Positions 8,867-23,800 of a stretch of 64,000 nt of DNA are shown one piece after another (positions within the stretch are counted from its first letter, which is position 1; each line of letters opens with the position of its first letter). The notes under the pieces were generated by a model. The model saw only the letters and a list, made by a program, of their open reading frames with translations, searched no databases and was not told the origin of the DNA. The stretch comes from Branchiostoma floridae (lineage: Eukaryota; Chordata; Leptocardii; Amphioxiformes; Branchiostomatidae): positions 5,034,481 through 5,098,480 of the forward strand of contig NC_049992.1 in NCBI RefSeq assembly GCF_000003815.2. Direction: 5' to 3'. The position numbers were made by a program, and so were the translations under genes.

Positions 8867-11800
8867 CTGTGGGAAATGTTTCATGCAGAAGATTGTTAGT
8901 TTCTACACATCAGTAACTTTTCTGTTCACTTGTCATTTTAGTCTTCCTTGTCTAAGGAGGAAGAAATCAAAGACGAATGCTTCATTTTTATAAACCAATA
9001 AACTGTCTTTGTACTTAAAAGAGGAACACGCACCTTGGAGTACATCACCACACACTCCTCTCGTCCACAGATCCAGCCTGCAAAGTTGTTAGGCTCGCCA
9101 GAGGCCCAGTTTGTATAGGTGAGTAAAGAGCCATCCAGCCAGCTCCAAGATTGTTCATTTTTACGCAGTCCAATCCAAACACCTTCAGTAGTAGGGGCTG
9201 CAAACAAACGGAAAGGGTTTTTAACATCGCGCCTCAAATTTGTTTTGTAACAAATTTTTGTCAGGCCAAGTCAAACAAATTATATTCAGTTTTCTTCGTT
9301 GAATTATAGTAAATTGTATTTTGGGAGTTCAGCATAACACCGAATGCTTTTTATGCACGCATATAATGTGAAGTAGCATGCATGTTTTACTTCTTAAAAC
9401 TAATATCTATTGGAAACAGCACCCTGTTGTGGGGTTTAGGACTCTTTTAAATCCGTCTGTTGATGACAATGATTATTTGCTACTCACATGTTGAGATGAG
9501 ACCTTTGATGAAGTCGTTCTCAGCCCTGCTTGTGATGGAGGCCAGATGTGCACCATATTGTTTACACTTTAACTGTGCATCAGATCCGCTGACACAGTCT
9601 GTCATCAGCTTGTAGCGGTGGTTGTTGTGTTCCGTCCATCCATTTTGACATCGTTTGGCTGCAACGAAACGTAACTGTAGTGAGTTCACACCAAAAGGGA
9701 TACTATATAATAGATGGTTGCAGGTAAAGGTGCGCTCCCACTGCACTCGCGACACTCTTGCGTCGCTGCGGGTTTCGACAACGCAAACGTAACCCCATGG
9801 AACCTAGAGGTGACGCGAGCGAACCTAGAGGTGACACAAGCGAACCTAGAGGTGACACAAGCCAACGCGACGGTTTTTTGAAAGTTAAAAAATAACGCAA
9901 TTGGCAAGATGCCCCAACAGTGACCCAATCACCCAAGAGTGACGCAACAGTGACACAACAGTGACACAACAGTGACGCCAGCATGCCTTCAACACTATCA
10001 AGGTTATATTTTGTCTATTTTGCACCAAGTATCAAAAGTAAACATCCTTTTATAACTGAAAAGCTATTTTGAATACATTTTGGATATCATTTTACAGCGG
10101 TTTTTGATTAAGCTACAACAGTGAGATTTCCACAAAACTTAACTTGTATCCGTATTCAGACTAACTTAAAAATATATTTTGTTTTATTTGATGGGAAATA
10201 GGCCAGAATTCTATACTTGTAAACGCCAAATAAGTAACTGGTATATCGATTCATAAACCTACAGATGTGGAGAAACAGAATACCGTACAACGTTGAAAAA
10301 GAAAGTATATCTATGTTGGATGATAACGTTTGCTTCTGAGTTTGCGATACAAACAATGTAATCATCGCCGGTAGCCTGCCGCAGATTGAACACTAAACTT
10401 GCAAGCAGTCGGACCCATAAGCCATGTTTTTCCCCATGCCTTTTTACGGTTAAAATAAAGGTTGTTTATTTGTGTTTTGATCTGACCACACACGAACTTG
10501 CCAAGGTCAGCTTTACGAGTAGCTAATTAGTTCCAGGCAGGCGGGATAGTCCGGGGCATCATTCCCGGACTGCAGACAGTGCGTGCCCGGACTGCTGACA
10601 GAACGTGTAGACGCGAAATGAAATCATGGCCGCGCTTATCCGCGCCGGTAAAATCTCCAACAAGCAAGACATCGAAGACTACCTCGCTTACACGGTGAAG
10701 GTGTCCGAGCTGTTCGAGGTATACGACGTACCGTCTGCCATATTGTACGACAACCAGTACAGGATCCTACAGAACCGTAACGGCTTTCGCCGGGGGAGGG
10801 ATTCCGAGCACTTACACTGCCGCTTTCTGCGGATCCGGACGGCGCCCATGTCAAGGCCATATATATGGCAATATATTTGTTTCAAAAATACGGGAGCTAT
10901 ATGCGTGACGTTTTTCCTAAAAATCCGACGTTTATCCGACGTATTACAAACTAAGTTATTGATAAATAGATGTTACGTTTGCCGCACGTTAGTGTGACGT
11001 TTCTGTAATACGTCGGACGTCACGTATTTTACGTCCATGTGACGTGAATTTAGGAAAAACGTCACGTATATCGCCCGTATTTTTGAAACAAATATATTAG
11101 CATAGGCGTACGTTAGATTATCGTCATCAGGTAAACGATATTGCAAGTCAGACGATTTTTTTTCATACGATATCGTTCTGGCATGTAAAAGATTCAAATG
11201 TCGAGGAGCAGATGTAGTACAGATGAGAGGAGGTCATAACACAGACCTTAAGGTTACATAATCAGACCTTACCACAGACTGGTACGTCACATTCTTCGAA
11301 TCTCGTGCTGGAGTCCGTGGTGTAGCACCACACTCCGGGTTCACCGTCCGGATTCCGGCAGTAGTTCTGCTCCAGTCCGGATGATGGGTGATTACCAGGT
11401 GTCCTGTCGTGTCCATGAGGAGTCTGGCTGTCCCAGCGCTGACACGTCTTGCCTGTTCTGGTCACGGCGACTGTTCCTCGGTAGGATGATCCGTCTCCAA
11501 CCTGGCAATCTCCTGGTTTATGTGATTTAAAAAGACAGTATTTGATACACGCTGGTTTAATTTTGAAGTGGGGTGTAAGCTAGTCTGGAATGGGAGGATA
11601 TGGTTGATGACAGGCGTGGGGTAATAACACATAGCTTCATGTGCTACCGTGTGGTGATTGCGTTGTATCGTTACGTTTTATCGTCTCTTTAAGGAATCTG
11701 TCGAAACAGAAAAACAAAACAAAATTGAACTTAATCTGTTCTGAAATTGGAATCGTTCATAAGGCCCATTTCGTCCTACAGAAACGACGATTTTTTCGTG

Positions 11801-14800
11801 CTATAATTAAACCATCTTTTTCATACAAAATTTTGAAACGGATATGATGTCATAATCGATATCGTTTTGCGTATATGATATCGTCTCGGAATAAAAACAT
11901 CACCATACTCCATTGTACGCAGCAAAATTCACTTTGCTAAGATATCGTTATAAGACGTACCTTAGATTATCGTAATTATGTATAACGAAATTTTGACGAT
12001 ATTTTTTTCATGCGGTATTTTTCCGGCATCTACATTCTATTTCTAAATATCGTATCACGAAAGGTGCGCTATAACGTCTGCATGTACATGCCAGAACGAT
12101 ACCGTATGGAAATGCATCGTCTGAATTGCGATATCGTATACGTAAAAGATATCGTTTGGGCCAGAAAATACGTATATCGTAGAAGTATTTTCGCTATTTT
12201 AAGGTGCGTTTTTAGATATTTTGACAAGGAAATACAGTCAAACCTGCCCAAGACGACCACCGGGGGACCGGAAAAAAGCGGTCGATTTGGACAGGTGGTC
12301 GCTGAGAAGAGTATCGACACAAAACATGCCCGATGCAAAGTATAAATGGTTTCCGTTGTGTAGTGGCAAATAGCAAGCACACTGCATGCACACAAAGAAG
12401 CGAGGTCGATTGTAAATCTAACCCCAAGCTTTTACCGAGCATTTATACGATACAGTGTTTTAAAGCTCAATATTTGTACACTAACGTTTTAAACAGTAAG
12501 GAAACTTTGATGCTGTCAGTGACCATACAAGCCTTTATGCGTCGTTCTTGATCGCCGTATCTGAAAGAACTACGGTGTACCTTTCGAATTCGATGCCCGG
12601 TAACATGCATTGGCATAATACCGGTCATAAGCCTTATACCGGTCGATTAAAAATAGTGGAACTTAAAGAGATCTACACATGCAACAATAGTTATTTCTGA
12701 GGTATGCACACTTCAGACATCTAGGTGTCCAATACATAATTTACAAAGCATCGATAACAATGCATTCGAAGACAACAAGGCCAAAAGTTATCAGGTCATT
12801 TTCGGGGCAGGCGAGCTCGTCGTGGGACAAACACACTGTCACGTTCATCGCCAGATTTGTAGATAATAATCACATGTGCTCACGGCACAAGACGAGCATG
12901 ATTCAACAGCAATCTTGAATTTCTTTTGGTGACCTACAACTCGTGTAAAAGTGTGAGGAACCGTTGCATTATCGCCCGGATCTACGGCTGAATGGGTCAA
13001 ATTGAACGTACGCCGCCATTTTCCCGCCATTTTCAATGCTACGCCTACGGCCAGCATGCAGTAAAGTTTTACGTCATAGCGGTTGTGACGGACCAAAATT
13101 AAATGAAAATTCTTGTCAGTATACGCCCATTTTCTCATGACTTTTTGTATGCTCATGCAGATTTGTTGAACAGGAAAGAAGGTACAACAGAGGATGTATA
13201 AAGGTACATAGCGGCAGTTAATTGTGCCGTGTTTCGTTCGGCCGGTATAGTGCACCCCCTTCCAACCACGCGCCCGTTCTCCGTGCAATTCCGCGGTGTG
13301 TTCCAATTATGTTTTTAGCAGGACCAGAGAGACAAAATAATTTACACAGAAGAAGTGGCAAAGGTAAGCTGTAACAGCAACATGTAACTGGAGAAAATGA
13401 TGCGTTGATCATTTGCCAAATTAGCATTGCTTGAGAAATTGCAGTAAACCGACCGGTATTATGCCAATGGATGTTACGTCCCGACAGCGGGTGAATGTAC
13501 AGTACAGTTGGACAAAAGCACTCACACAGATCTTTCTTAAAAGGGTATGAGCTACACAGATCTTTCTTAAAAAGCATGAGGCTATATACGTTTCAGCATT
13601 CGTTCACTTTACAATGATATAGATTTTAAAAAAAAACTTCTGTTACAACTACATTCGGATTTTCTCACAGCGAAATTTCCTGCCATATTACAGTAGACCG
13701 CCCCATTGACCCACCCATTGACCGCCGCCATCCTTATTCTAAACATAACTTCATAATGGCAGTCAAAATCCGATGCAAACTGGCCGATTTCGGCACAAAA
13801 TCGTGCTAGTTGTCATCAAAAATCGATGAAAACCTCAATTTTGAAAATGATGCGGTCGTTATGGGTCCCAATTTGGGCCGGTCGCGGTCGCGTTGGCCAG
13901 GTGGTCGTTGAGAAAAGGTCGCTTAATGCTTATACGTCAATGGGGAAAAAATCGGGACCGAGAAAAAACGGTCGAAATGGCCAGGTGGTCGCTGAGAAGA
14001 GGTGGTCGCTCGGGCAGGTTTGACTGTAATGCCATATGTGACACGGAAATGACTCCATATACGGTATTTGACCTCTCCAAAATTTGCCCCCATACAAGAA
14101 TGGTCATACACTCAATTTATATTTGCAGCATCATATAAAGACGTTTTACTGTTCATTGAAGGTACCTTTTAGTGCTGTTGACATGCAGACCCACAGCTTG
14201 CATAGCCACTTCACCGTGTCAGCTAAAAACATAACCTTCTTGGCGAAGGTAATACGTTGGGTACGGTACTTACCGCAGCGATATTCAGCATTAGTAGTCA
14301 GCCCAAAAACGTTTACGTCAGTGGTTTCCCAGTCAATCACGTTGCCATGTTGACGACAGGAGTCTGTCCCTATCTCAGCTGGAGTCAGCACGCGGTCCCA
14401 GAGGTTCAGCTGCGACAGTTCCCCGATGAACGCTTGATGTGGCTCGAACCCTCCCCCAACTGTGTCTTGGTCCTGTGCAAGGATCCATGTTCCACCACTG
14501 CGCACTTTCCCCCCTACGTTAAGCCTCGAGCCGGAAGCGTGACGAACGCCGTCGACGAAGACCTGCCAGGCTCCATCGGTGCTGCTCCAGGTGGCACATA
14601 CGGCATGCCTTTCACCATCCCAAACAGGCAAGGCACCAAGGGGGGCAGTGGGTGTACCTTGTACCCACAACTGGAAAATATGTTTCAAGGACATGGACGG
14701 TCATCTTTGAAATTACAGCATGTATTGCTAAATTAGTCTTGAGAAATAAAAGAGTGGCGAGTTAGATAGCAGAGGTTTGTGATTGACAACTTACTTCCAA

Positions 14801-17800
14801 TCCCTTCCCTGCTTTATTGAAGATAAGTAGCTCATTGTCATGTTCTTGTACAGCATAGCTGACCACACCTGCATGGCTGGTGGAACTCATGTCGGTACGC
14901 AGTTCCAGACATAAAGTAAAACTTGTTAAGTCCTGGGCCAATGTTTTCCCCAGCCTGGCGTAGTTATTGACGCTTCGTGGAGCCGGAAAGGTTATCTCTT
15001 GCAAATAACCTACTGTAATTGCTGTAATTGACAGGAACAATTATATATCTTTATCAAGTATTTACGGAGTTCCCGCCAAATACCTGGCAGTTTGCAGGAG
15101 TTCATAAAAGTAACGGCTCAAGTCTTGCCATCCGCGGCAAATAGGTGTTATGAAAGTAAAGAAACCCTTTCAAACAATACATGCATTATCTACAATGCAG
15201 GTAATTGTAATTCCTGTGCAAGTATATACCGATACCAATACATTGTGTCTGAGTTTTGTCAAGTATGATAAAAGATCATTTTGCAATTTCTCATTAGAAA
15301 AGACGCGGGAAAATTTGACACGTTGTTACATAACTTCCGGGCAAAAGCCTTTGCTTCTCAAAATATCCGGGAGATTTCGATATCGATTTAAAGATGTCGT
15401 CAAATAGACTAACACACCAATGGGATCAAGGTGAACTGCAAAAAATCACTTATGTTTCGAAAGCCAAAGCGATCCCTGCCATTTTGAAATGCTGAAATAT
15501 CTGAACCTAGAGCTCCACGACCCCATACCTTCGCCAAATGATCCTAACCTTTACAACTGGTGTATTAATTGTCTGTCATTAATTATGCAAATAAGGTTCT
15601 CATTTGCATAAAAAATATTACTTGATCATCTCCTCCATCAAACAGACGTACACAATCTGTGTAAGAAATAAGGCTTTTATTCATCTGATAATCACGCAAA
15701 TGAGGACCTCATTTGCATAAGTAATGTTCAACGATGTTCACCTGTACATAACTGCCAAATGCTACAAGTGAGAAGTTCCCGTCATCTACAACAATGACAT
15801 TATAATAGCATTTTCTTATTGATGCAAATGAGGTATATATTTTGCATAATATCTATCTATCAATATTCTTCTCCTTCTCCGTTACAGATCTCACATGTTG
15901 CAATGGTCCTTTAATGGAACTGAGCGTGCTTACACGATTTTCTAATCATTTCTTCAAATTAAGTACCAATTTGCATAAATAATATGTAATTATATGAAGC
16001 ATCAATTAATCCATTTAAATACCAAAAATCATAACAAACCATCAACTCCTTTCAAAGTCTTACACTAAACCTGCCCTGCAGTTCAGAACATGCCGCTAGG
16101 GGGCCCAAACCTATACTTCTTACTCTCGGCATCAAGAGCTCTCTACCACTCAAAAAGCATAGTTCTGTATCCTGAGCAGGTGCATTAATTTGTATCCATA
16201 ATCTTTGTTCACACAGTGTCCATGTGGCATGGTTTCCTGGTACACTCATTGGTGTCTTTGCAGTAGGAAAAAAAAGAAAAGTTGTAGGTCTTTGGAATAT
16301 TTGGAATTGTTTCCAACATCGCCCCCAAGAAAATGTTGATACATTTACCTAGTAAGATACGTGTACTAGTATCTCGGTCAAAATTAAGATGGGCTTCGAT
16401 CATAAGAAATAATGTACGACGCATGTTTCTAACAAAGAAAAGGACATGATAATGCTCCGGAAACTAACAGACAGTATCAAGAACTCGCCTTGCTGACAGT
16501 TCTGTCCAGTCCATCCAGGTAAGCAGGTACATTTGTAGCCACCATCTTTGTTCACACAGCTTCCATGTTGGCATGGGTTCCTGGTACAGTCATTGATGTC
16601 TATGTTGAAGTAATGGATATACCCATCATTAAGAAAGAGAGAATGAAGAAAAAGGATAAAAAAAATCAATAATGCCTGAAAGTGAATCGTAGTCACGGAA
16701 AAAAATAATCACCTTCCTGACAGTTCTGTCCAGTCCATCTAGGTGAGCAGGTGCATTTCTAGCTATTTGCCAGATTTGTTATATTTCAGCCATACCATAG
16801 GCATGGTGAATTATATTTTATTCGTAATGCTTCTTCTTTCTTCCTTCTTTCTCCTGTCAAATCTTCAAAGTACGCTATCTCAGTCGTTCCTGCACAGAAT
16901 GACTTGGAATTTGGCACAGTAGAAGAGTGGGCCAATACCTCGATGTCGTTTTTTTTCTTCATTTTGTTCATATCTGCCTCTAAAATAGTTTTATTGAGGT
17001 TTTATGGTCATTTTTATACCAAAACGGTATATTTTGCCCCCCTGCGCCCTGGTATTACAATTGAATGACCTAAAATTTGGTATAGATAGGCATTAGATCT
17101 TTGATAAAATGATCCAAGTACAGTTTTTGGCATAGACTACTTTAAAATGCTTAATTTCAGCACTTTCCGAGGGGAAATTGGTTTTCTTTCGGCCGCCTGC
17201 CGTGACCTTTCGGACGTTCACCCCACAGAGCCCCACACCTGCTACGGATCGACTGCACACCAACATCGTGCTTAAAACCTGCCTGCTTTGTGTTGAATTG
17301 GAAGTTCTATACATTATGCCACGACCATGTAAACTAAATGTAGTAAAGGCCTACCTGAAAATACTTGGACTTCGCACAGGGTAAGTATACGGGAGGATCC
17401 GGGAAGACAGACTCCCACATAGCGACCCTTCATCCCCTGACAAGAGACGGAAATGGACGGCTGGTTCAAGTTGATGTGATGATCACCTCCACACTTGGGG
17501 TTGGTGCTGACCTGGTCGGAATTCCCGATGTGGATGTTGAAGGGGTTGAGTCGTTTAGCACAACAGTCCTGGCGGTTAAAGATGACCACTCTGTAGATAT
17601 TGGAGACAGAAAATACACAATGGCACCTTAGTTTGATACGCATTGTATGTTCACTGACAGGTAAATATTCATGGTACTCCATAAAACCTGCAAACTTTGA
17701 TAGATCCTCAGGCACTATAATTACTTATACCAAGTATGTGTTCTTTTAGACAAGTAGTCAATCTATCATATTTTATTAGTGATGGATAATAGATCCGGAA

Positions 17801-20800
17801 ATATGCTGTAAACGTACCTGTCAATCACATACGATTGGCCGAGATCCACCCACCAGGTTGGATTTGTCTCTCCCGGGTCACCTACAGTGTGTGTACAGGA
17901 ACCAGCAGTGTAGTCAGTATTGGTGTTCCCGTCTACGGCACGGCTGGCAACTCCGTCCCCAAGAGTGCTTGTTTGAAACGCCGTCTTCCCCAGGGCGACA
18001 TTGGCACCTGACCCAGGGGAGGGGACTGTCATTAGCAGTGTGGTACTTGCATCGATGACTCAAACTGAACAACAGCTTTCCGTCATAATAACTACAAATA
18101 AATGTCTGCCTCGTGCAACATTAGGCCATCCCACATTCAACATACTACCCCAAAAAGATAGAAAACTGCGCCTTTATGCTTAATTTAAAGTTTGTGTTGT
18201 TTCAAATCTATCTCACATCTATCAGATTACGTAGGGTCTACTGGCGGGATCTGTCATCTGACCGCACGTATAAGAAAATCTCTTCGTGTTTGTTCAACAA
18301 GTGGACAAGTAGTGTGTAGAACATGTCTAAAACTAGAGTTCGGCGACCTCATACCTCCATGAATATTTAGAGCTTTAGTTAATTTCATGCAAATGACTTA
18401 ACATTAACATGATTTATGCATGGTGTTGTTCATCATTGGATAACGTACAGTACACATGTGACAAGTAAAATTCCCAATTCAAATCATTAATCATTAAGTT
18501 GTTTTGCAATTTTTGCATAAATTATGCAAATAAGTTCCTCATTTGCATATTTGATATCTGCATATGTTCCACCGATTATATGTAAGTATTACATTTATCG
18601 AAGTCCACTTATTGCAAATAATGGAATTATACAATTTCCTGATTGATTATGTAAATTAAGTCCTTATTTACATAAAATGCATATCATTATGAACCTTCTT
18701 TGCATAAGCTACCTGCATACCTAAAATGCAGGCAATCTGCAGTTCCTTTCTGCAGTTATCCTCTTTGGAGTGTCTTGACAAAAACGCCCCTGCAGTTCCA
18801 CAATTGAATGTTAGGGGACTGAAACTTGCCCCACTTTGTCATGACGCTAAAAGCTATCTACCACCCAAATGTCACGACCATATCACGTACGGGACAAGAG
18901 ATACATTGAAAAAATTGCTATTATAGAATATTCTCATTAATTATGCAAATGTACTAGAATAACAAGGATGAAAAATCCACGATGACGCCAAAGTGAATGG
19001 TAGTCAAGAAAAAAGTAATCACCTTGGTTACAGTTCTGTCCAGTCCATCCAGGTGAGCAGGTACATTTGTAACCTCCATCTTTGTTCACACAGCGTCCAT
19101 GTTGGCAAGGTTTTCTGGTACACTCATTGATGTCTGTGTGACAACACAAAAAAACCATTTGGTTCAATGAATTTTTGCCAGCAGCGTCCAATTGTAGAAA
19201 TTGGACAAATAGAGTCAATAGTACGCTAGGGGAGTCGGCCGGCCAATAGTGGTGAGGATAATGATTCTACTGGTCGGCTGACTCCCCTAGCGTACTATTG
19301 ACTCTGTCCAATTTCTACATTTAGACCACCGATCCACGGAGCCTGGTAGAGGCTACAATTGCTGAGCTTGGGCAATAAAGACAAAGTCAAGTTGATGAAT
19401 AAGTAAATGGGTTTTGAACACAGCTGTGAATCTTAAGACGAATGACAATTAAATCCATTTCAAACCTTGGTGTTGCGGTAAAGGAAAGTCACCTTGCTGA
19501 CAATTCTGTCCAGTCCATCCAGGTGAGCAGGTACATTTGTAGCCGCCATCTTTGTTCACACAGCGTCCATTTTGGCATGGGTTCCTGGTACACTCATTGA
19601 TGTCTGTGTAACAACACAAACAGAATCATTTTGCTTAAATGGACTTTTGCCAGCAGCGCCCAACTGCTAGGCATCAGGCAAGGCAAAGTCAATCTGATGA
19701 GGTAGTATTTGGGGTTTAAACACATGCACAGCTATAAAACTGACGAATGAAAATGAAATCCATTTGGTATTGCGTAAAGACAACGCACCTTGCTGACAGC
19801 TCTGTCCAGTCCATCCAGGTGAGCAGGTACATTTGTAGCCGCCATCTTGGTTCACACAGTGTCCATGTTGGCATGGGTTCCTGGTACACTCGTCTAGGTC
19901 TGTGTGTTTAAACAAATGTAGCAGTATGATACATAGATATATCTTTTGTTAAGAAAGAGGGAGTGAAGAAAAAGAAAAAAAGGATTAAAAATCCATGATG
20001 TTTGCAAAGTGAATGGCAGTCATGGAAAAAGTAATCACCTTGTCGACAGTTCTGTCCAGTCCATCCAGGCAAGCAGGTACATTTGTAGCCACCATCTTTG
20101 TTCATACAGCGTCCGTGTTGGCATGGATTGCTGTTACACTCATTAATGTCTGTAAAACAAAGGGGAAAAAAGAAAGGATTTTTACTCTACTCATCTAAGG
20201 CGTAATGAATAACTTTAATGGCAAGAACACTATAATCAAGTTTCATGCAATTGAATAAAGAGTATTGGCAATAACATTAATGTGTACTCTTGGGGCTAAA
20301 ATAAAGGGTATCTGAATAGTGTTCAACTCAGTCAAATATTACTTACCCGTGGTTGTCCCTAATGTGACTACCATTGGCATGGTGTCGGTGGTCACACTGT
20401 TGTTCGTAAATGGCAAATACGTTGGAGTCGAGTCGATAACTGTGACCGTCCCTAATGCCGAGTTCTTTTCTTCATAGAGTGTCGTCTTCCATGGAGTACT
20501 GGACTCCATGATCATCGTGCCATTTTGTTTCAGCTTTGAGTCAAGCACAACCTACATTCAGAAACATGCACAAATTTATCCGTATGGTAATTAACGCATT
20601 GCAACCAGTAGAAATTATCACACTATATGATCAATAAGGAACTAATACTAGTAACTAATTATAACCTAGTTGCAGAGGTCGACTTGACCTAGCTTTTTTA
20701 CTCGCACAGTTGTTTTCTTATTGCTTGTTGGGTTCTGGTTGCTTTATCATAATATAAGGACTGAGTTTAAAAACATCAACGTCCGGCGAAGTCGACAACG

Positions 20801-23800
20801 GAGACTGCAACTTATGTTCCCTCAGGCTACTAAGGCTAAGGTCCCAGAAAAAAGGGGCGCTTCCAGACAGTTCACAGGCTTTTCTTTTGGCGCTTTTGGC
20901 CGTGAACCCTACGTAGCTCCGGCGTTTTCGGGACCGGTCGGGCACCGGAATGTACACACCACTAGGCACCAGTACAATTGGGACCATAGACTGAACAAGA
21001 AATTAAAGCTTACCCTTCCACCAAAAGTTATGTGAGTTGCCAGGATGACAGCGATGACCACTGACGTGACGAACAGAAGTCCACATCCCATTGCAAGCAA
21101 GCAAAAAATGTTGGACTTCCATCTGCTCCACATTTCCACGACACGCTCTGAGATAAACAGGAATGGTAGAAAATGCATTCTGTGTCAGTATGTATCAAAG
21201 ACGTTAAAAGGGGCGTCCAACCTAAGAATCCGTTTTGCCCACAACCCCTCGATTTTTTCCTGTTCAACACTCTTTGTCGCAATAGCAATGGGCCAAACAA
21301 GTTAAGAGCCATTTTGCCAGTGAGATCTTTGCATGTCAAAAACAAAGATACAGTAGAAGCCGTTTAATTGCACACCCCATTTGCCAGCGCATTTCGTGCA
21401 ATTATCAGGGTGGTGCAATAACGCTACATTATACAGCTGGACCACACCAAGTTTGTGATTTGGGGATTCCGTGCAAATAACGGAAGTGTGCGTTAATCCG
21501 TTGTGCATTTAACAGGCTTCTGGCTCGTTCTCATTGAAATGTCAAAAACGATGTCGCCTGACTTTACGACTTGATATTGAGCAAATTATAGACAGCATGA
21601 CTGGTCCCTTTGTTTTTCCACAACCCCTGTAATGTTTTACAAAAGATGCACCACAACATTCATATTGGTTCATGGCTTTGAAGGTTATTATAACCTCGGG
21701 TGGGATTTCAACCCCTAAAAAATGGCTGTCGCCTGAAAAGATACGAAGAATTCAAATAGTAGCCAAAACGGAACAATTCAGTTCCCCAAATGATTGTTCG
21801 GCAGATGAAACCAGCTACCAAGGCCCTCTGTCCGATCACGTCAGATCGCTACTGTCATTGATCTTGGAGGCTGTGTGAGGAGGTTTATGCCTGTCGCCAA
21901 ATTCGGTAACAAACGTTACCACCACAAGTACGATGGTTGCCACGGTTATATTATCCACGTATAAGACTAGAAATGGCCGATTTTGTGACGCTTTACAGTT
22001 TTTCTGGTTTTCTGAAGAAACAGAAAAAGGGTCATTGACTGCCATTTGTATCCCACCTTGCTTACAAAATGTTGTACAGAAATGACTGTAACAAACGTTA
22101 CCATTGTTTGATGCTTTCGAAGCATTCTGTCTGACCCGGTGCAAAAATGCTGCCCACTTTTTAAATGTCCCTAGGGACGTCAACTAATGTTAATCCTTTT
22201 GAAGAAAATGGGTTAAGTTTACTGTTGTAACAAATGTTACCGGTAAAATTTGTTACCTGTCCTGTAATGCATTACCAATGGGACCGAAAATAATAAGTTG
22301 CCATTTTGTGGCTATGCTTAAAAGAGGAATTTTCCTAAACAACCAGGTAGTTTTCACTGAAAATAAAGCCGATTTATTTTTCGACCAAGAAAATGCCATT
22401 TTTGACATTTCAATGAGAACGAGTGTTCTGCTCTATTGGCAAAGGTTAGCAATCGACGGGTACAAAGTGCGTGATAGTAACGGATGAAGACATTAGAAAA
22501 AATAATAATACAGGTCCCACTGAGCCAATGGCTCAGCTTGTATATCAAGCGTTCAGAGACATTTATCCTCCATGAAATAATAGGAGCCTGTTTAGACTGA
22601 ATGCAAATGTCTTCTATGTTTACATAATCCATGAGCAGTGACATTAATGTTTAACAAACGTATTATAATTATGGAATTCTGCATCGATTATGCAAATGAG
22701 GACCTTATTTTCATAATAAGTGTCTGTTAATGAAGCACCTGCCCTTAATTACATATGCTTTAAAATCTTGTAATGGGAGAGCAGTTACATTATAGGATTT
22801 CTCATGGAGTTTTCAATTCATATCTATCGATGTTCCTTCCTTTAAAAGTATAAATGGCATAAGTTTGAATAGTCATGTCATGGACAGCAATGATTTTATA
22901 ATATTTCCTCATTTATTATGCGACTTACATCAAGATTTGCATATTTATCATTTAATTAAGTCAATTATCATGTCAAGTATCTTCATACCAAAAACGACTG
23001 AAAGCAGGAGACTTTAGATCTAGAATGGCCCAAAGCGACAAAGATGTTTAATTTAGATAATGGCATAAACTACTAGCCCTATATGTATATCTAGCTGTAC
23101 TGGCATTAGCTATAGTCAACATATATAGCCAAACAAAAGCAGGGGAGGTAGATATATCTAAGGAGATGACTCTGCAGTTCCACAGTGGCCTGCTAGGGGG
23201 TTCAAACCTACACCAGTCGTCCCTTATCTCAACACCTTTCTGTCACCTAGAAATCAACACCCCGGCACGTCCGGGAACAAAGATAAGGACGTCCTGCTGC
23301 ACTACCAAGGTCAACCACCAGACTAAAACGCCCTAAAACGCATTAGAAATTGTCGGGTTCACAACACCTACTCACGTACCTAATCGCAATCAATCCAGAT
23401 GTCCTTGAAGCTAAGCGGGTTGTGCCCTTAGCTTAAGAAGTTAAGATATTCGACCAGAGACGCACACACAAACTAAGCTGCAGATCCACAGCATGCCAAC
23501 TAGGAGGTCCCAAACAAAACAAAAAAGGTGGTAACTGCACGAAAGCCTTGGATTACGACCGAACTACTGGAGGCAATCAGTCAAAAAACGGAACTCTACA
23601 ACACCTTCAAGTCCTCTCCAACACCAGAGAACTGGAGAAACTATACTCAAACCAAGAACCGCCTAACGAAAGACCTACGCCGAGCGGAGGCTGAGTACTA
23701 CTCCACCGTTAGTGACAGACTGAAAACTGCTGATGGCGCCCGAGCCTTCTGGTCTGTACTCAAACAAGCAACAGGGAAGAGTAAATCTGGCATTCCTGCA

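Noticed and set aside
10636-10885. Minus-strand frames opposite the retroelement fragment
   Set aside because: They are the reverse shadow of the 10626-10860 coding-like sequence; composition-driven.
12845-13577. 153- and 119-codon frames on the minus strand
   Set aside because: They lie within a TIR element, have no recognisable transposase motif and overlap inverted repeats.
14257-14736. 159-codon plus-strand frame
   Set aside because: Shadow of the pentraxin exon on the other strand.
20703-20990. 104-codon plus-strand frame near the transmembrane exon
   Set aside because: Low-complexity basic peptide with no domain; opposite the gene B intron and likely non-coding.
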